Positions 1 through 11,584 of a stretch of DNA of 64,000 bases are shown one piece after another. Source of the stretch: Cyclina sinensis (lineage: Eukaryota > Mollusca > Bivalvia > Venerida > Veneridae); NCBI GenBank assembly GCA_012932295.1, contig JAAONU010000009.1, positions 1,539,197 through 1,603,196 of the forward strand. Direction: 5' to 3'. Position 1 is the first letter of the stretch, and the number at the start of each line of letters is the position of its first letter. Made by a program: the position numbers and the translations under genes. Below the pieces are notes generated by a model. The model was not told the DNA's origin and searched no databases. It saw only the letters and a program-made list of their open reading frames with translations.

Positions 1-719
1 GAGAACTGAAAAGCGAACAACACTTAAATCGCCAACCTAGGTTAAAATTGAAATGTTTGAAATATTCATAAAAAAAGTTTGTAGAATAGTATGAATGCAT
101 CTGACCACTTTGTGTCTTCAACTGCACATTCTGAAAAGAAGATCTAGTATATTTCATGTACGAAAAGCCTGTTTGCTGAGGCAATATTATAATATAAGGT
201 TCTCAATCATCATCAGCTCACTAAGTTGTTGACGAAGCAATCCCGCGAGGCAACTTAGGAACACTCGCCTTTAACGATTACAGACCCGATTAATTGTTTA
301 AATCAAGGATGTTTAAGTTTCTAAATTGTGTCCTATCAAAGCGAACAAAAATACGGCTGACATATCTCTACTGAACAGAAAACCGAAACAAACAAACATG
401 GTGGGATAGTTTTAAAATAAAAAGTGTTTGTTATGTATTCATACCCATGTTATTATACCTTTAAGTAAGAAATAGTTGCAGCCAATTTTCCACCATTATC
501 ATTTTCATGTGTTGTTCTATGTTTGTTGTTTTAATATTTAAATATTTTTCTTGGTGAAACTCGTGTTTAAACATGCATTACGACGGCAGCCTGCTTGAAT
601 TAGTCATATTTGTGTACCAACATGTTTCAACATTCTTTATATTATTAATATTCTAGTTTTATAACTTGTAAACTAGTGCACATACTGTCTTGTTCTAACC
701 ATATATTTGTCCTACCTAT
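1..719. other. No gene seen
   Basis: AT-rich DNA without an open frame, splice-bounded exon or repeat that I recognise. Confidence 0.5.
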
Positions 720-979
720 AACGTTAAATAAAGCTTTAATATCCATATATGCCCAATTTTTACCATTGTGTGTAGATTAGTGTTTGCATCTTCTTTTAAC
801 ATAATTTAAACTTTCTTTCAAATACTATAATCATCAAATTTTAGTAAATCTATCCAATATTTAATCATTTTATTATTTTTCGGTGTATTTTCATCGGATA
901 TCTACCGAAATCTTCATATAGGCCATCTAAATTGGTTAATTTTCTAACATAATATTTTTCTTAGAAACTTGCAGTGAAC

Positions 980-1178
980 TGTTTCAATACCTTTTCCTTC
1001 ATAAAACTCATGAACTTCAACACCATAGTTAAGTATAGAACCTACTGTTTCAATACTTTTCCTTCATAAAACCCATGAACTTCAACACCATAGTTAAGTA
1101 TAGAACCTACTGTTTCAATACTTTTCTTTCGTAAAACCCATGAACTTCAACACCATAGTTAAGTATAGAACCTACTAA
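980..1178. repeat. Three tandem copies of a ~65-bp unit inside the LINE relic
   Basis: The string GAACTTCAACACCATAGTTA recurs three times at about 65-bp spacing with only point differences. Only one copy is present in the related LINE at 47.5 kb, so the duplication happened inside this relic. Confidence 0.8.
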
Positions 1179-1487
1179 GCTATCAAATAGTTTACACTGG
1201 TCTTGTACGTTTTATTCTTATGTAAGTAAAGTTATGTAATGCAAATAATGAATGCTTAGCAAGATTGGTTTTGTGTTTTCGAAACAAGTGACCGTTTTTG
1301 AAGAAGTATATTCCTAGATATTTAAAAGATTTGGAAGGGTCTAAGATTTGTCCATTAAAGGTGAAGTAATAAATTGTGTGCCTACTTTGTTTAAATATCA
1401 TTTTTTTTGTTTTAGTGGTATTTACGTGTCGAAGTGTGAAGATAGATCTTTGAGCATTGGCTGTGAAGCTTGTGGTTTGCGTGCGAA

Positions 1488-1550
1488 AATAGCCGTACCA
1501 TCGGTGAATATAGCCGTACCATCGGTGAATATAGCCGTACCATCGGCGAA
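1488..1550. repeat. Three tandem copies of a 21-bp unit inside the LINE relic
   Basis: The unit AGCCGTACCATCGGTGAAT is repeated three times without a frame change. On the minus strand it repeats DGTAIFT at the catalytic reverse-transcriptase motif. Confidence 0.75.
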
Positions 1551-1640
1551 TAAAAGCATGAACAAATTTAGATCATCTATTTTGAATATATCATCAATAT
1601 TTTCATTAATATTATTAAGCAAGGCAGCTTATACAAGGGA

Positions 1641-4600
1641 AGTAAAACTGAAAAAAGGCAAGCCTAACTGCTGGTTGAAAACTAAACATCTTTCATCTAA
1701 AAACAAAACATTATGCCAAACTGATTTAGCGGATGAAAACCACTTAAACATTCAAAACGGCAAAAAGAGAAAAATTTTGAAGACACAATAATATAAATCT
1801 GTCAACAGTCACGGAAATAATTCAACAGTTTAAAATCCACTTATCCAGTAAATGGTAGGGAAAACTTCAGGAAATTATTAACTAACAGCTGAAAGTAAAA
1901 ACTAAAATTGGAAGCAGTAATAATTTTTATGACAGGAAAAAAATCGACCGAAAATCTTGCATATGATCAAGAGAAAGAAGACTACCATAACTTCAACTTG
2001 TAGGGATAACCTTCGGAAAATAATATTAAACTGTCAGTTAAAAGCCACGCAAACACGCTAGCATTTGAACATAACTCATACTCCAGACAGAGGGGAACAT
2101 TAATAAAAGTACAAATTTATTTCAAGTTTTCAACACAATGATAAAAACTGTAAGAAAAAGTATCAGCTAATGGGCTAGACTGAGCTTTCGAACGTGTCGA
2201 GAAAAGGTTAGACTCTACCGAGCTCGAGACTTTTAGGTTTTTGGTTTTCCTTTACTACCTTGATCACACGGGACATGCCACACGACTATTTCTTCTTTGA
2301 TCTCATCTTTTGCCGACGTCTTCAAATCGACATGTACTTCAGTTCTTTCTTCTATGTTCAATCTGGATACTAGTTTTTTTTTGTTTTCACGTTTTTCACT
2401 TTTTCATCTATTTGTTCTGAAGCTTTGTTTAACGATGTATCGATTTTGTGATCTGAAAACTCTTGATTACTTTATAAAAATCTTCTGTTTTCATGTTGTA
2501 GTTGTATATCTTCAAAATTCCACTATTCTGAATACACTTCTAAAATAAAACATTTTCGAACTTGTGTCTCCGATTATCTTGAAGGGGAACAAGAAATCAG
2601 AATACATTCACTCTTGTTACTTTACCCGGTACACTTTTCATCAATGATTTTGTAAAATTATCTATTCATAGTCCTTAGGCTCACCATTCCATACTTCTTG
2701 ATAAAATGGCGTATTTCCGTTATTTTCATGAGAAAGATTTTTTTAAAAAGGCTTCCTGCAAAGCTGCAAACTGGTACGATTTTTATAGAATGTGAAGAAG
2801 TTTATCTGTGTTCCTTTATGCACATAAGGGCAGACAAATCCTTTATTTGTAATATGGGTGCAACAGATATACGCAACAATGGACCCATAAAACAGGCGTG
2901 GTAGCCTTTTATGAATAACTCAGATAAAATACACACAAACAAATGAACGTGTTTTTATCATGTAGTCACATGAATGGTTGTCATCAACAAACAAAAGATT
3001 GTATATACCACGTAACCGACATAACCAAAATAATATTTGTCATCTTTTTACCCATGTGATCGTAGCTAATATGAATTAGGTGTTGATTTATAAATCATGA
3101 AGTTAGTAAAACTGGCGGTGTTTTGCTCCTGGTCTGTAGATATAGGGTTTTATTTAGATGGTTGAATACAGAAAATGTTTGTTTGAAGCAGTTGTAGGAA
3201 GATAGTCTCGTAACACATATGTTACTTGGGTATATTTTGTCTTTGTAAGTAAAACTGAGGTTCTACTTTCAGCATTCTCTCAAGTCTGTTTTAGGGGGGT
3301 TTTTTTGCGGATGTACAACTGATGACAACAATTCGGTGAGATACATGTATACTTTTCGAAAGGCTTGTTTTGATTTTTTGTATTACGTCCAAACATATGA
3401 ATGCGAATTTTGAACGACATTTTTATAACCAATTTCACAGTATTATGAGGTAGAAATAGAAAGTGGCTTGATATTTTCAAAATAGCAATTCAAAACTATA
3501 TTGTACTGACATACAAACAAAACATTATTGGCATAGCACTACACTTATATTCTCAATTATGCTCAACATCTTTTTTTTCTCTCTGATTCACTTGGAACTT
3601 TTGAGGAAAGACATTTTTATTCAAAATCATGTTGGCATGTGTAGAGGTGTCAGTGACAAAAGCAGGACAAGCTGTGCCTTAAATCAGTGCTTTCATAAAT
3701 TTTTATGAAGCAATTCCTTTCAAGAAATCTTTTCCTTAATATGAAGGAATTCCTTTACCACAGAACATCCTCAATTTTGTAAAGTTCTTTTAAAAACGAT
3801 CCAGCTTTTCTTTGGGATATATATGACATAAGACAAAATGAGACCATGAGAACCTGATAACAAATGCACCATGCAACAAAAATATTTGAAAACACTTGCT
3901 TCGTACTAGAGACAAGTTGTTCGGTATTTGGAGTACGACACAACAACATGTAAACCTGATAAGAGCAATATGTTGAGTATAAAACTGGCTTTCCCCGCAA
4001 ATTCATCCTTAAAAATATCGCAAGTATATTACACACATATCCACTGTTGTATGCGAACACCAGCATATTCTTTTCGCGTTTCGAAAAAAAAAAACAAACA
4101 AAAAAACAAAAACAAAAAAAACACGCCGGTAATTATGATCTCATGCTGTTGATATGGACAATGGTTTTGGCTTTTCTTTTACGAATCTGCAATGATATTC
4201 CAAAATCATGCTGTAAGTAGTACATTTATCATTTTTACACGTATTAACATAACAGGTCAATTTAACTTGCGTCATGTAAACTATTTTTACTTTGAAGAAA
4301 AACTATCTACTTATGCTCAAAATTACAACGAAGTCATCTCTTCAGATAAAAATGTTCAAAATATCCGCTTAGAAATGTGGTCGTATCGTCTTAAATATTT
4401 AAGCTTTGTATACAAGTTATATAACATGCTTTTGTATAATTGCAATCATATTGAAAATGCTATCCTTTCTAGAATTAAAAATTCGCAGACAAAGACAGTT
4501 GTCAAAGACTGAAAACAATCTCCTTATAATTATCAGCAACTGATTATTTAATTCAACAAATTGGGCTTTCCTGCTTAGACAAAATAACTATGCCCTAACA

Positions 4601-6392
4601 AACGTGCTTGTCTCGCATCGTTATTCTGGCTTTACAAAGTTCCCTTCTGTAAAATGTGTACTCTTTCAGGCGTTGTTTAGCATCCAAGTTATTTGTTGGA
4701 ATGTTAAAAGTCAGCCACGACCCGATTTAAAATTACAATAAGAAAAATAGCGATACAAAAATATCACAGCGGACCGACGAACAGAGCTGCACGCAAATAT
4801 TTTAATTTAGCCGTTTTGACTTGAGGCAGGTATATCAGTAGTTTGTTAACTTAATTTGTACTATGTGTACACACTTCTAAAAGTAATGGACTTCTCAACG
4901 TGGTTAGGCAGGAGTACAGCAATAGCGAGAACAACAGAAAACAAGTCACTACAGCAGAACAACATGTTAGGTCCACTTTGATTGGGAAATCACTAAGAAA
5001 TCGGAGTCTATATTGGGCAGAGAATATGAGCACAGTACCAAGTGTTTGGACATTAGAAATTCGGAGACCAAGGTTTTTTATACTATAGAAGAAGAAACAG
5101 AAACTAAAAGCATTGTATTTATTCAAAAATAAAAAGATATTTGAACAAAGATCACATACAGAAATATCTTAAAAACAACAAATATTTAAACAACTAAGCA
5201 TTTGAAACTCTCGGAGTTTCATGAAAATGCAACGATCAAACAAACATCGCTTATGTGTGAAATATGACAGAAGTACCTATAGTACCTAAAGTATAATTTC
5301 AGATATTCTGAATGTTGGATTTATTGTACATAGGATTTTCAATATAGAAATAATGTAAAAAAGGTTACTATTATGCAGTTTGAAGCAATCTAATGTGAAA
5401 ACAGTTTGAGATCATCTTAATTTTAATGTGAAATAACCAAATATACATTGACAGCTACACTATACCTTGGTGTTACAAAGCATAAAAATGACTATGTCAT
5501 AAATGTATATTAGGATACAGAGACCCTGGTTGAAAATTTCTTTAAGCTAAGTTTGTTTGATTTTCTGATTTCATGTGAAATTCTATTAAAATAGCAAAAC
5601 AAAGGCAAGATATCCTGTACCCAAATTAAAATTTCGGTAGCCAAATTAATATAATTTTAGCAAATGGCTAAAATACCTAATGCAGGTGAGCCTTGAGGAT
5701 ATAAAAGGAAGAAAAATTACAGTTTTCATAGAAACTGTTATCACTTCTCCAAATAGTTTGCCTAATTAAAGGAACAATTTACTGGGTAACAGGATCATTG
5801 CTAACCTGTGGTAGGTTTGTACTTTTAAATGAGTTGCTCTCAAGGTCCTCAGAAGGACAGGGCAAATGAACAACAGAACCATGTTGATTTAACCTATAAG
5901 TAATTAACCAAAAGATTAACAAAGCAATTATTTAAAAAATAACAAGCAATGACACAAAATATTTACAAACGCTGTCTGTAAGACAGGATGTTCAACTGTT
6001 CAAAAAAGTTGTTCAAAGTTGTTAATTATTTAAAATTGGTAATAGTTTCTATATTTCAAAATGCAGCTACAGTTATCTAATTTGTTGATTTGATGACTTG
6101 TCCAAAACAAATGCAAAAAATCAGTCAGTCAGCACTTATCTTACCTGCTTCTTTGATGCCCCTGAACATTTCTTTCACTTTTCAAGTAGGTACAAAACAG
6201 TTAACTTAAATATAGCACAAAAATAACCGTCATGTAAAAGCTAAACATAATTGTTTAAGTCCACAAAGGGCCTTAATTTGCAGAAACATCTAATCGTGTG
6301 ACATTTTTGATCATGCTGTCTGAAGTAACATAAGCAGAAAATGTTATAGGTAACAAACACACCAGTAACATGATTTCATCTTCATTAACATT
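1641..6392. other. No gene seen
   Basis: Open frames here are short and show no recognisable protein or splice structure. An A-rich stretch with AAACA units lies at about 4082-4125. I see no repeat of note. Confidence 0.4.
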
Positions 6393-6525
6393 CTAAAGCC
6401 TTGTACATTTGCAGGCAAATGTTTCCAACTCCTGCTGTAAAAGAACAGCCTTTTCCAAATGTCCATTAGTACACTGGAACATAACTTCTTTGCGGCAAGT
6501 TGAGATGCCTTCCTTGTTCTGGACC
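6393..6525 (-). CDS. Possible terminal exon, unknown protein
   Basis: On the minus strand a TTTTTAG acceptor precedes 132 nt open to a TAG. In that frame it encodes VQNKEGISTCRKEVMFQC and onward, with four cysteines (TCR, FQC, ACK, CTR). The composition looks protein-like, but the entering phase (2) does not fit the exit phase (1) of the candidate exon at 7339-7502, so a linking exon would be needed. No family recognised. Confidence 0.25.
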
Positions 6526-7338
6526 CTAAAAAGAAATAATGGACATAGAACAATTATTTCTATAAATAGCACAAACTTAATAAGACAACTAAGAGTTCAC
6601 TTAATTATCTGTTTGCAATCCTTAGTCATTAAAGTATATAATATTTACACTAGACTTTTATCTATTTTAATAAACTTTAACATTTGCAGGCAATTATGTA
6701 ACCAACACATTTGAAATGTGCATGTGCACTATCTGAAAATGGTGTTTCCTTTGATCTCTGCCACCACTATCCAACTTTTTAGTTTTACCTCTTTCTAGCT
6801 GTGTACACATGTATGAATATTTCTAAGAACACCCTTATTTTTGTTTTGTAAAATAGACATATAACTGAATTTAAAGGAAAAATATTTTAAGAATGTTTAC
6901 ATTTTGTATATTTACTTTCTAATATCATTATAGTGACATGTTTAGCATCAGTTTTAACTGTACTGAAAAGGAAGTAACAGTTGCAAAAAGATTTGGTCGT
7001 TGTGCCGGTGCTATTATGTAGTCCAATTATTAAGTTACAGTGGAAAAAATTATCAAATTTATGTTGTTAAATAACTATCTCAGTTAGCTATGTTACAGTC
7101 AATTCAGCTATATTTCAACATGAAATGACACTGGTATGACTATGTTTGACTTGACACATGCCTGTATTAAATGTTTCAGCAAGATCAAGGTTGACACTAC
7201 ATGTACCTTCTTTATTGTGCATTTTGGTTTGGAAAAAACATAAGAATATACAGTAACAAGTGATAGCATACATCACAATGTCCTCCATTTGATGCGTCCT
7301 TAAAATAATGGTAAAAAAGCTTAGAAAAATTCATGTAC

Positions 7339-7502
7339 CTTCTTTCTTGCAGTATGGGTACACAGTAACCCTGCAATATTTAGGAATGGTCACCTTCACT
7401 TTCTCAGCTTCACTAGCAAGTTTATAACTCTTGTTGAAATAAGTTTGTGTCATCTGCATCAATACTGCTTTCATCACTGCATTTGCAAATAATAGTTTAA
7501 CA
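7339..7502 (-). CDS. Possible internal exon, unknown protein
   Basis: On the minus strand an acceptor (TTTCATTCTAG) and a donor (AAG|GTACAT) bound 164 open nt. The product begins VKLLFANAVMKAV and ends with two cysteines (YCRVTV, PYCKKE). No homologue recognised. It would belong to a minus-strand gene of which little else is visible. Confidence 0.3.
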
Positions 7503-10310
7503 CTAGAATGAAATACAAGAGCAGTTAAGAAATCTATGACTAACTGGGATCCCAATCCTCTCAACAGATTATAAAGATTTAAAATGGCTTGATGCTGAAA
7601 CGTTTAAGCAGGTTTGAAACTTGTTATGGACGACAATGTCTACAAATAAATGTATCTCTAAATTAATAGTGAAAAAGGCTAAGCATTAGCAATGCTTATT
7701 TTACCAAAAAAAGTAAATGACCAAAAAAGAGTAAAATGCCCATATGCACTTAATTTTACAGCTGATAATAAATGTCATTTCTGTGTATTTTATTCAGTTA
7801 AAGCACATACCCTATATGATTATAAGATGAGACAAACAAATGCTTAACAGTAATAATCCAATATGGCCGACTTTTGTTTATACATTTTGGTGTGCAACTT
7901 TTCAAAGGTTTTCATTACCAAATGCGTATCAAAAACTCATGAAATTCATACATTCTACAGATTTTCCTCTTTTTGTAGTGTTGCATTATTTGTAAAACTA
8001 TAGAAAACACATGTCTCCGCGTGCTTATTAAAACTGACACTGAAATTTCTGTTTTTTAAAAAAAGTTGTCAGGCTTTCCTGAAAGCTGAAAACGAAAGTA
8101 GGTCAGTGGATCAAAATAGATACAGCCCGAATAACATCTGAAATTTTACCATTTCCTGCAACAGATTTACTGGCAAATAGGCCCCTAATGCTGTTTAATT
8201 TTTTATCAGCAAGAAAGAGGAGATATTTTTTTAATTTATTGAAAACCAAGACATAATATGTTAAACTATCCAGAACACATCTCTCCAGGATATGTAAACA
8301 ATTGTGACAGGTCGTTAGCATTCAAGCATTAATGTAAGAATAATCGTTTCATCCACGAAACTTTTTTGTTTGTTCATAAACATCATATGCATGTTTCTTG
8401 CAAACCATATTTTTTCAAAATAAGCATGTATGGCTATAATATAACTCTGACCAATTTGATTCACGACTTCGTCAAAGATCGCGGCTTATTAATTGAAGAG
8501 GGCGCGCTGCGAAGAGCGATAATTAAGGAACGACAACTGCATGTTTTTATAAAAAATAGACTGAGTCTTGAACTTTTCGTAACAACTGAACAATATTTGA
8601 ACTGATGTTAGGACACACTCTACTTATTACATAACCCCATGGGTCTTTTACAAACACCGGATTTAATATAGCGGACCGGTCGGAAATGACCTTGCGTAAA
8701 TATATTGGGGAGAAAAGTTTGATGTGTCCTATTGATAGGCAAGTTCGTGTTGGAGCACATGTGCAACAGTTATCCTTGTTTTACGGAATTTTATGCATTT
8801 CAAAAAATAGAAAAGACTTTTGTTAACAAAGCATTTCATTTGCGAGATCGAGAGAAAACAAGATGGCTCAGAAATGACTGTTTCTAGTCATTTCACTGCC
8901 TTGGCTTATGGAGTTGAAGATTACTCCATTCCTGTCAAGAATGTGATGCAGGGAAGTGTTAGCTGTACTAACTGTATTAAGAAGGAACGGGTGAATTATC
9001 TAGTGAATCAGATCTACCTAAACATGGAATAAAAGCAAGCAAAGAGAAATGTGGAAACGAGTTCGTAACGAAGAACAACATAACAACTCTGATTACAATG
9101 AACGAACATAAATTGGCTTCTTTAGTATCAGAAAAAGCTGAAACTGGCACACCTATAAACTAACAGGAAATTTATCTTGAACCTATTCTTCGGGAAAGTA
9201 TCTCACTGACAAAACTTCAGTCCTATGTACTAGGTCGCATGATTATCCCCGAATGTTGCTGTCGATTTTAGCGCAGTGATACAGAGATCTGGTTCCCTTT
9301 CCTTTATTTCTATCTGCTGAAATATGAGATTGATGTTCTGAAGTTTTTGCGAGGGGATTTTGTCCCATTTTGTCAAAGGTAATTTGCTTGTTTACATTCA
9401 TTTGAATGAGATATAATATTATTATGCAACATCAACGTGTCTAATTCATTGACGTAAACAGGAAGAAAAAAATGTGTTAACGAAATAGATCAAGTTACAT
9501 TCTATTCGATCCCATGCTATTCATGGGTTTATGACGAATTTGTAAACAGGTTTCAAATTCCTGTAAGCACAATTCATTATACCTTGTTCAGTTAAAGAAA
9601 TATCTTAAACCAGGATATTTAAATGAACTCTTAACAGTTTCAAATGCTAATGTGCTGTAACTATTTATGAAGAGATAGATGTTGAAAATATTTTCTATCA
9701 TACCTTTTTTTATGGCCCAGATTATATTCGCATGATTCATTTTATTACACCTTAAAGTAAATATAAAAACAGGAACACCTGACACTTAAAATGTAATAAT
9801 TTTTCCACACTTCCGCAATTTAATTTTTATCCGGGTCTAAATTTTAAGCATGCATGCCATCTTATCACAGATGCACTGAATTTGGTCGACATACCGCGTA
9901 TGGAAACATACAATTTATAAATGAAGTCAAAAGCTTTGAGAAAGATGATGCGTAAAGTTTAACACTGACATCGAAGATTGAAATTCAGTTCGAGCTGTAT
10001 ATTGAGCCAGTTCTGAGATCGGTATTCAATGAAACTGAATTCCATCAGCACTGTTCAGCATAATATAAAAAAAATACCATGACAGTTAAGGCGATTTAAT
10101 CATCATCAACCATCGACAGACTATTTACCTCCGTTTTTTATATTTTTCCTTGATAATTTTTCGAATTACTTTAACTGTCATGTTATTTTGTAAAATTTAT
10201 ATTTATTTGTATATAGCGAGCGTCTTTCTAGATACAATTAATGTTGTACTTACTGAATGTCGTCGGTACAGACATAAAAACATAAAATAAGACTTAAACT
10301 CCGAATTAAC
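7503..10310. other. No gene seen
   Basis: Short open frames on both strands lack recognisable sequence. No repeat structure stands out before the palindrome at 10311. Confidence 0.4.
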
Positions 10311-10779
10311 ATGCAGTGTGGCCATACCACGTGGTATAAAATGTCATTTAGACTGTCGCAAGCAACTTTTGTTTGCCTCGATTCGGAGGAGAAAACTGCT
10401 GTAGGTTTTTTGTTATTTCTTCATCAATTTTAAGGGGATATAGTACATGCGAAGCCGTACAGATAGTCGTTATGCTTATTTTGTCAGATGTACAGTTTTT
10501 CTAAACATTCGAGGGAAAAAAGAGTTCGTAAAAATATGTTTCTGTCGCAAAAAGCGCATCAGTTTTCCCGAATGTTAGAAATTCTATACGTCTGACAAAA
10601 GAATCATCTGTGCAAATCTGTAGGACATAATTTTTCGCTTTGCATGCGCTATATGTCATTAAAATTAATGAAGAAATAAATACTTACAGCAGTTTTCTCC
10701 TCCGAATCAAGGCAAAATATGCTGTTTGCAATAGCCTACATGACAGCATTTACCACATGGTATGTCCACACTGAACATG
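10311..10779. repeat. Imperfect palindrome of about 470 bp
   Basis: The left arm from 10311 (CAGTGTGGCCATACCACGTGG) is matched in reverse complement by the right arm ending near 10779. Inside, the string ATTCGGAGGAGAAAACTGCT at about 10381 returns inverted at about 10689, and the inner parts also pair (CATTCGAGGG against CCCGAATG). The centre is near 10545. It is probably a foldback transposable element. Confidence 0.75.
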
Positions 10780-10843
10780 TCTACAGCCAAAAGAATAGTT
10801 AACAAATCATAAAATAAGTGAGGACGGAATAAATAGAGGATAC

Positions 10844-10989
10844 TCAAGTTTTTTCTATAAATACGGGATTTATTTTCATCGAGTGGTATGAAAATAAATA
10901 TTTCACGAGTGGCGATAGTCACGAGTGAAATATGATAATTTTCATACCACGAGATGAAAATAAATCCCGTATTTATAGAAAAAACTTGA
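10844..10989. repeat. Near-perfect hairpin of about 145 bp
   Basis: TCAAGTTTTTTCTATAAATA at 10844 is mirrored by the inverted copy ending near 10988. CACGAGTG motifs flank a loop of about a dozen bases near 10917. It lies immediately after the larger palindrome and about 550 bp upstream of gene A exon 1. Confidence 0.8.
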
Positions 10990-11362
10990 ATTTTCTGTTT
11001 ATTATATACTTTTCTCTTTTTTGACCTTAAGATTTGAAAGAATTCCACTTTAATTTAGTGTATTGGCTGAATTTAGAAGAAAGTAGTCCGGCAAGCCACC
11101 AGTGAAAATACGGAAAATATGTTTCACTGCAGTGAAAAATAAATTTTTACAGTGAAAATACGGAAAATGAAAATACGCAATTTATTTCATCAATATTTCT
11201 CAATATTTCATTTATAAGTATATAATAAATCTTTTTACTTCAGTGCACTTATCTTGTGGACCTCTACCTTTTAACGCCCGAAAAAGATGCATTCACTGTA
11301 AGGCAAAGTCCTCTTAGATTCTATTGATTTTAATAGCTTCAAGTTAATACCGAAAATTCTCT

Positions 11363-11396
11363 CTTCCTCTCTCTCTCTCTCACACACACACACACT
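11363..11396. repeat. (TC)n-(AC)n microsatellite
   Basis: A run of CT dinucleotides passes directly into CA dinucleotides, about 130-170 nt upstream of the gene A start codon. Confidence 0.85.
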
Positions 11397-11481
11397 TTGT
11401 TAAAAGTTACTCGACACAATACCTTCCATTACCTGTAGAAATGTGGATTACACATTGCTGTTACGGTTAACTGAGCAAGAT

Positions 11482-11491
11482 TTAAACTTCC
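11482..11491 (+). promoter_or_regulatory. Conserved TTAAACTTCC element upstream of gene A
   Basis: The ten bases lie about 45 nt before the ATG. The same string, extended by G, stands before the first exons of B (27235 and 28575) and C (44827). ACTTCCG is the complement of the ETS core CGGAAGT; copy A keeps only TTCC. Core promoter or ETS site is inference. Confidence 0.4.
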
Positions 11492-11535
11492 TATTTAAAT
11501 TCACTTGTAGTCATATGTTAAAATTGAGAAGTACT

Positions 11536-11584
11536 ATGGAGAACCTATTTCTTACAGTGTTAATTCTGCTCTATGTGAGAAGTG
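11536..11584 (+). CDS. Gene A exon 1, signal peptide
   Basis: The 49-nt coding part starts at an ATG and runs through a hydrophobic stretch to a GTATGT donor, in phase 1. It has the same coding length as the first exons of genes B and C, and starts MENLFLTV as gene C does, which fixes the start. The hydrophobic core LFLTVLILL is typical of a signal peptide. Confidence 0.8.

Larger units (their letters stand above)
720..1640 (-). pseudogene. Relic of LINE reverse transcriptase with internal tandem duplications
   Basis: Read on the minus strand, pieces match the LINE ORF2 at 46.8-48.0 kb of this window: LLFADG (catalytic FADD region), FKYLGIYFFKNG, HSLFALHN, GSILNYGVEV, KFLRKIL. Frames are broken by many stops. 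Two stretches are repeated: a 21-bp unit three times at about 1488-1550, which repeats the residues after LLFADG, and a roughly 65-bp unit three times at about 980-1175, which repeats the GSILNYGVEV region. It is an old, dead copy of a related non-LTR element, truncated at its 5' end. Confidence 0.75.

Noticed and set aside
1348..1791. Plus-strand open frame of 147 codons
   Set aside because: It is antisense to the LINE relic, and its internal repeat is the 21-bp duplication.
8103..8321. Minus-strand frame of 72 codons with CHNCLHILERC
   Set aside because: Start and end show no convincing splice sites and the sequence is unrecognised.
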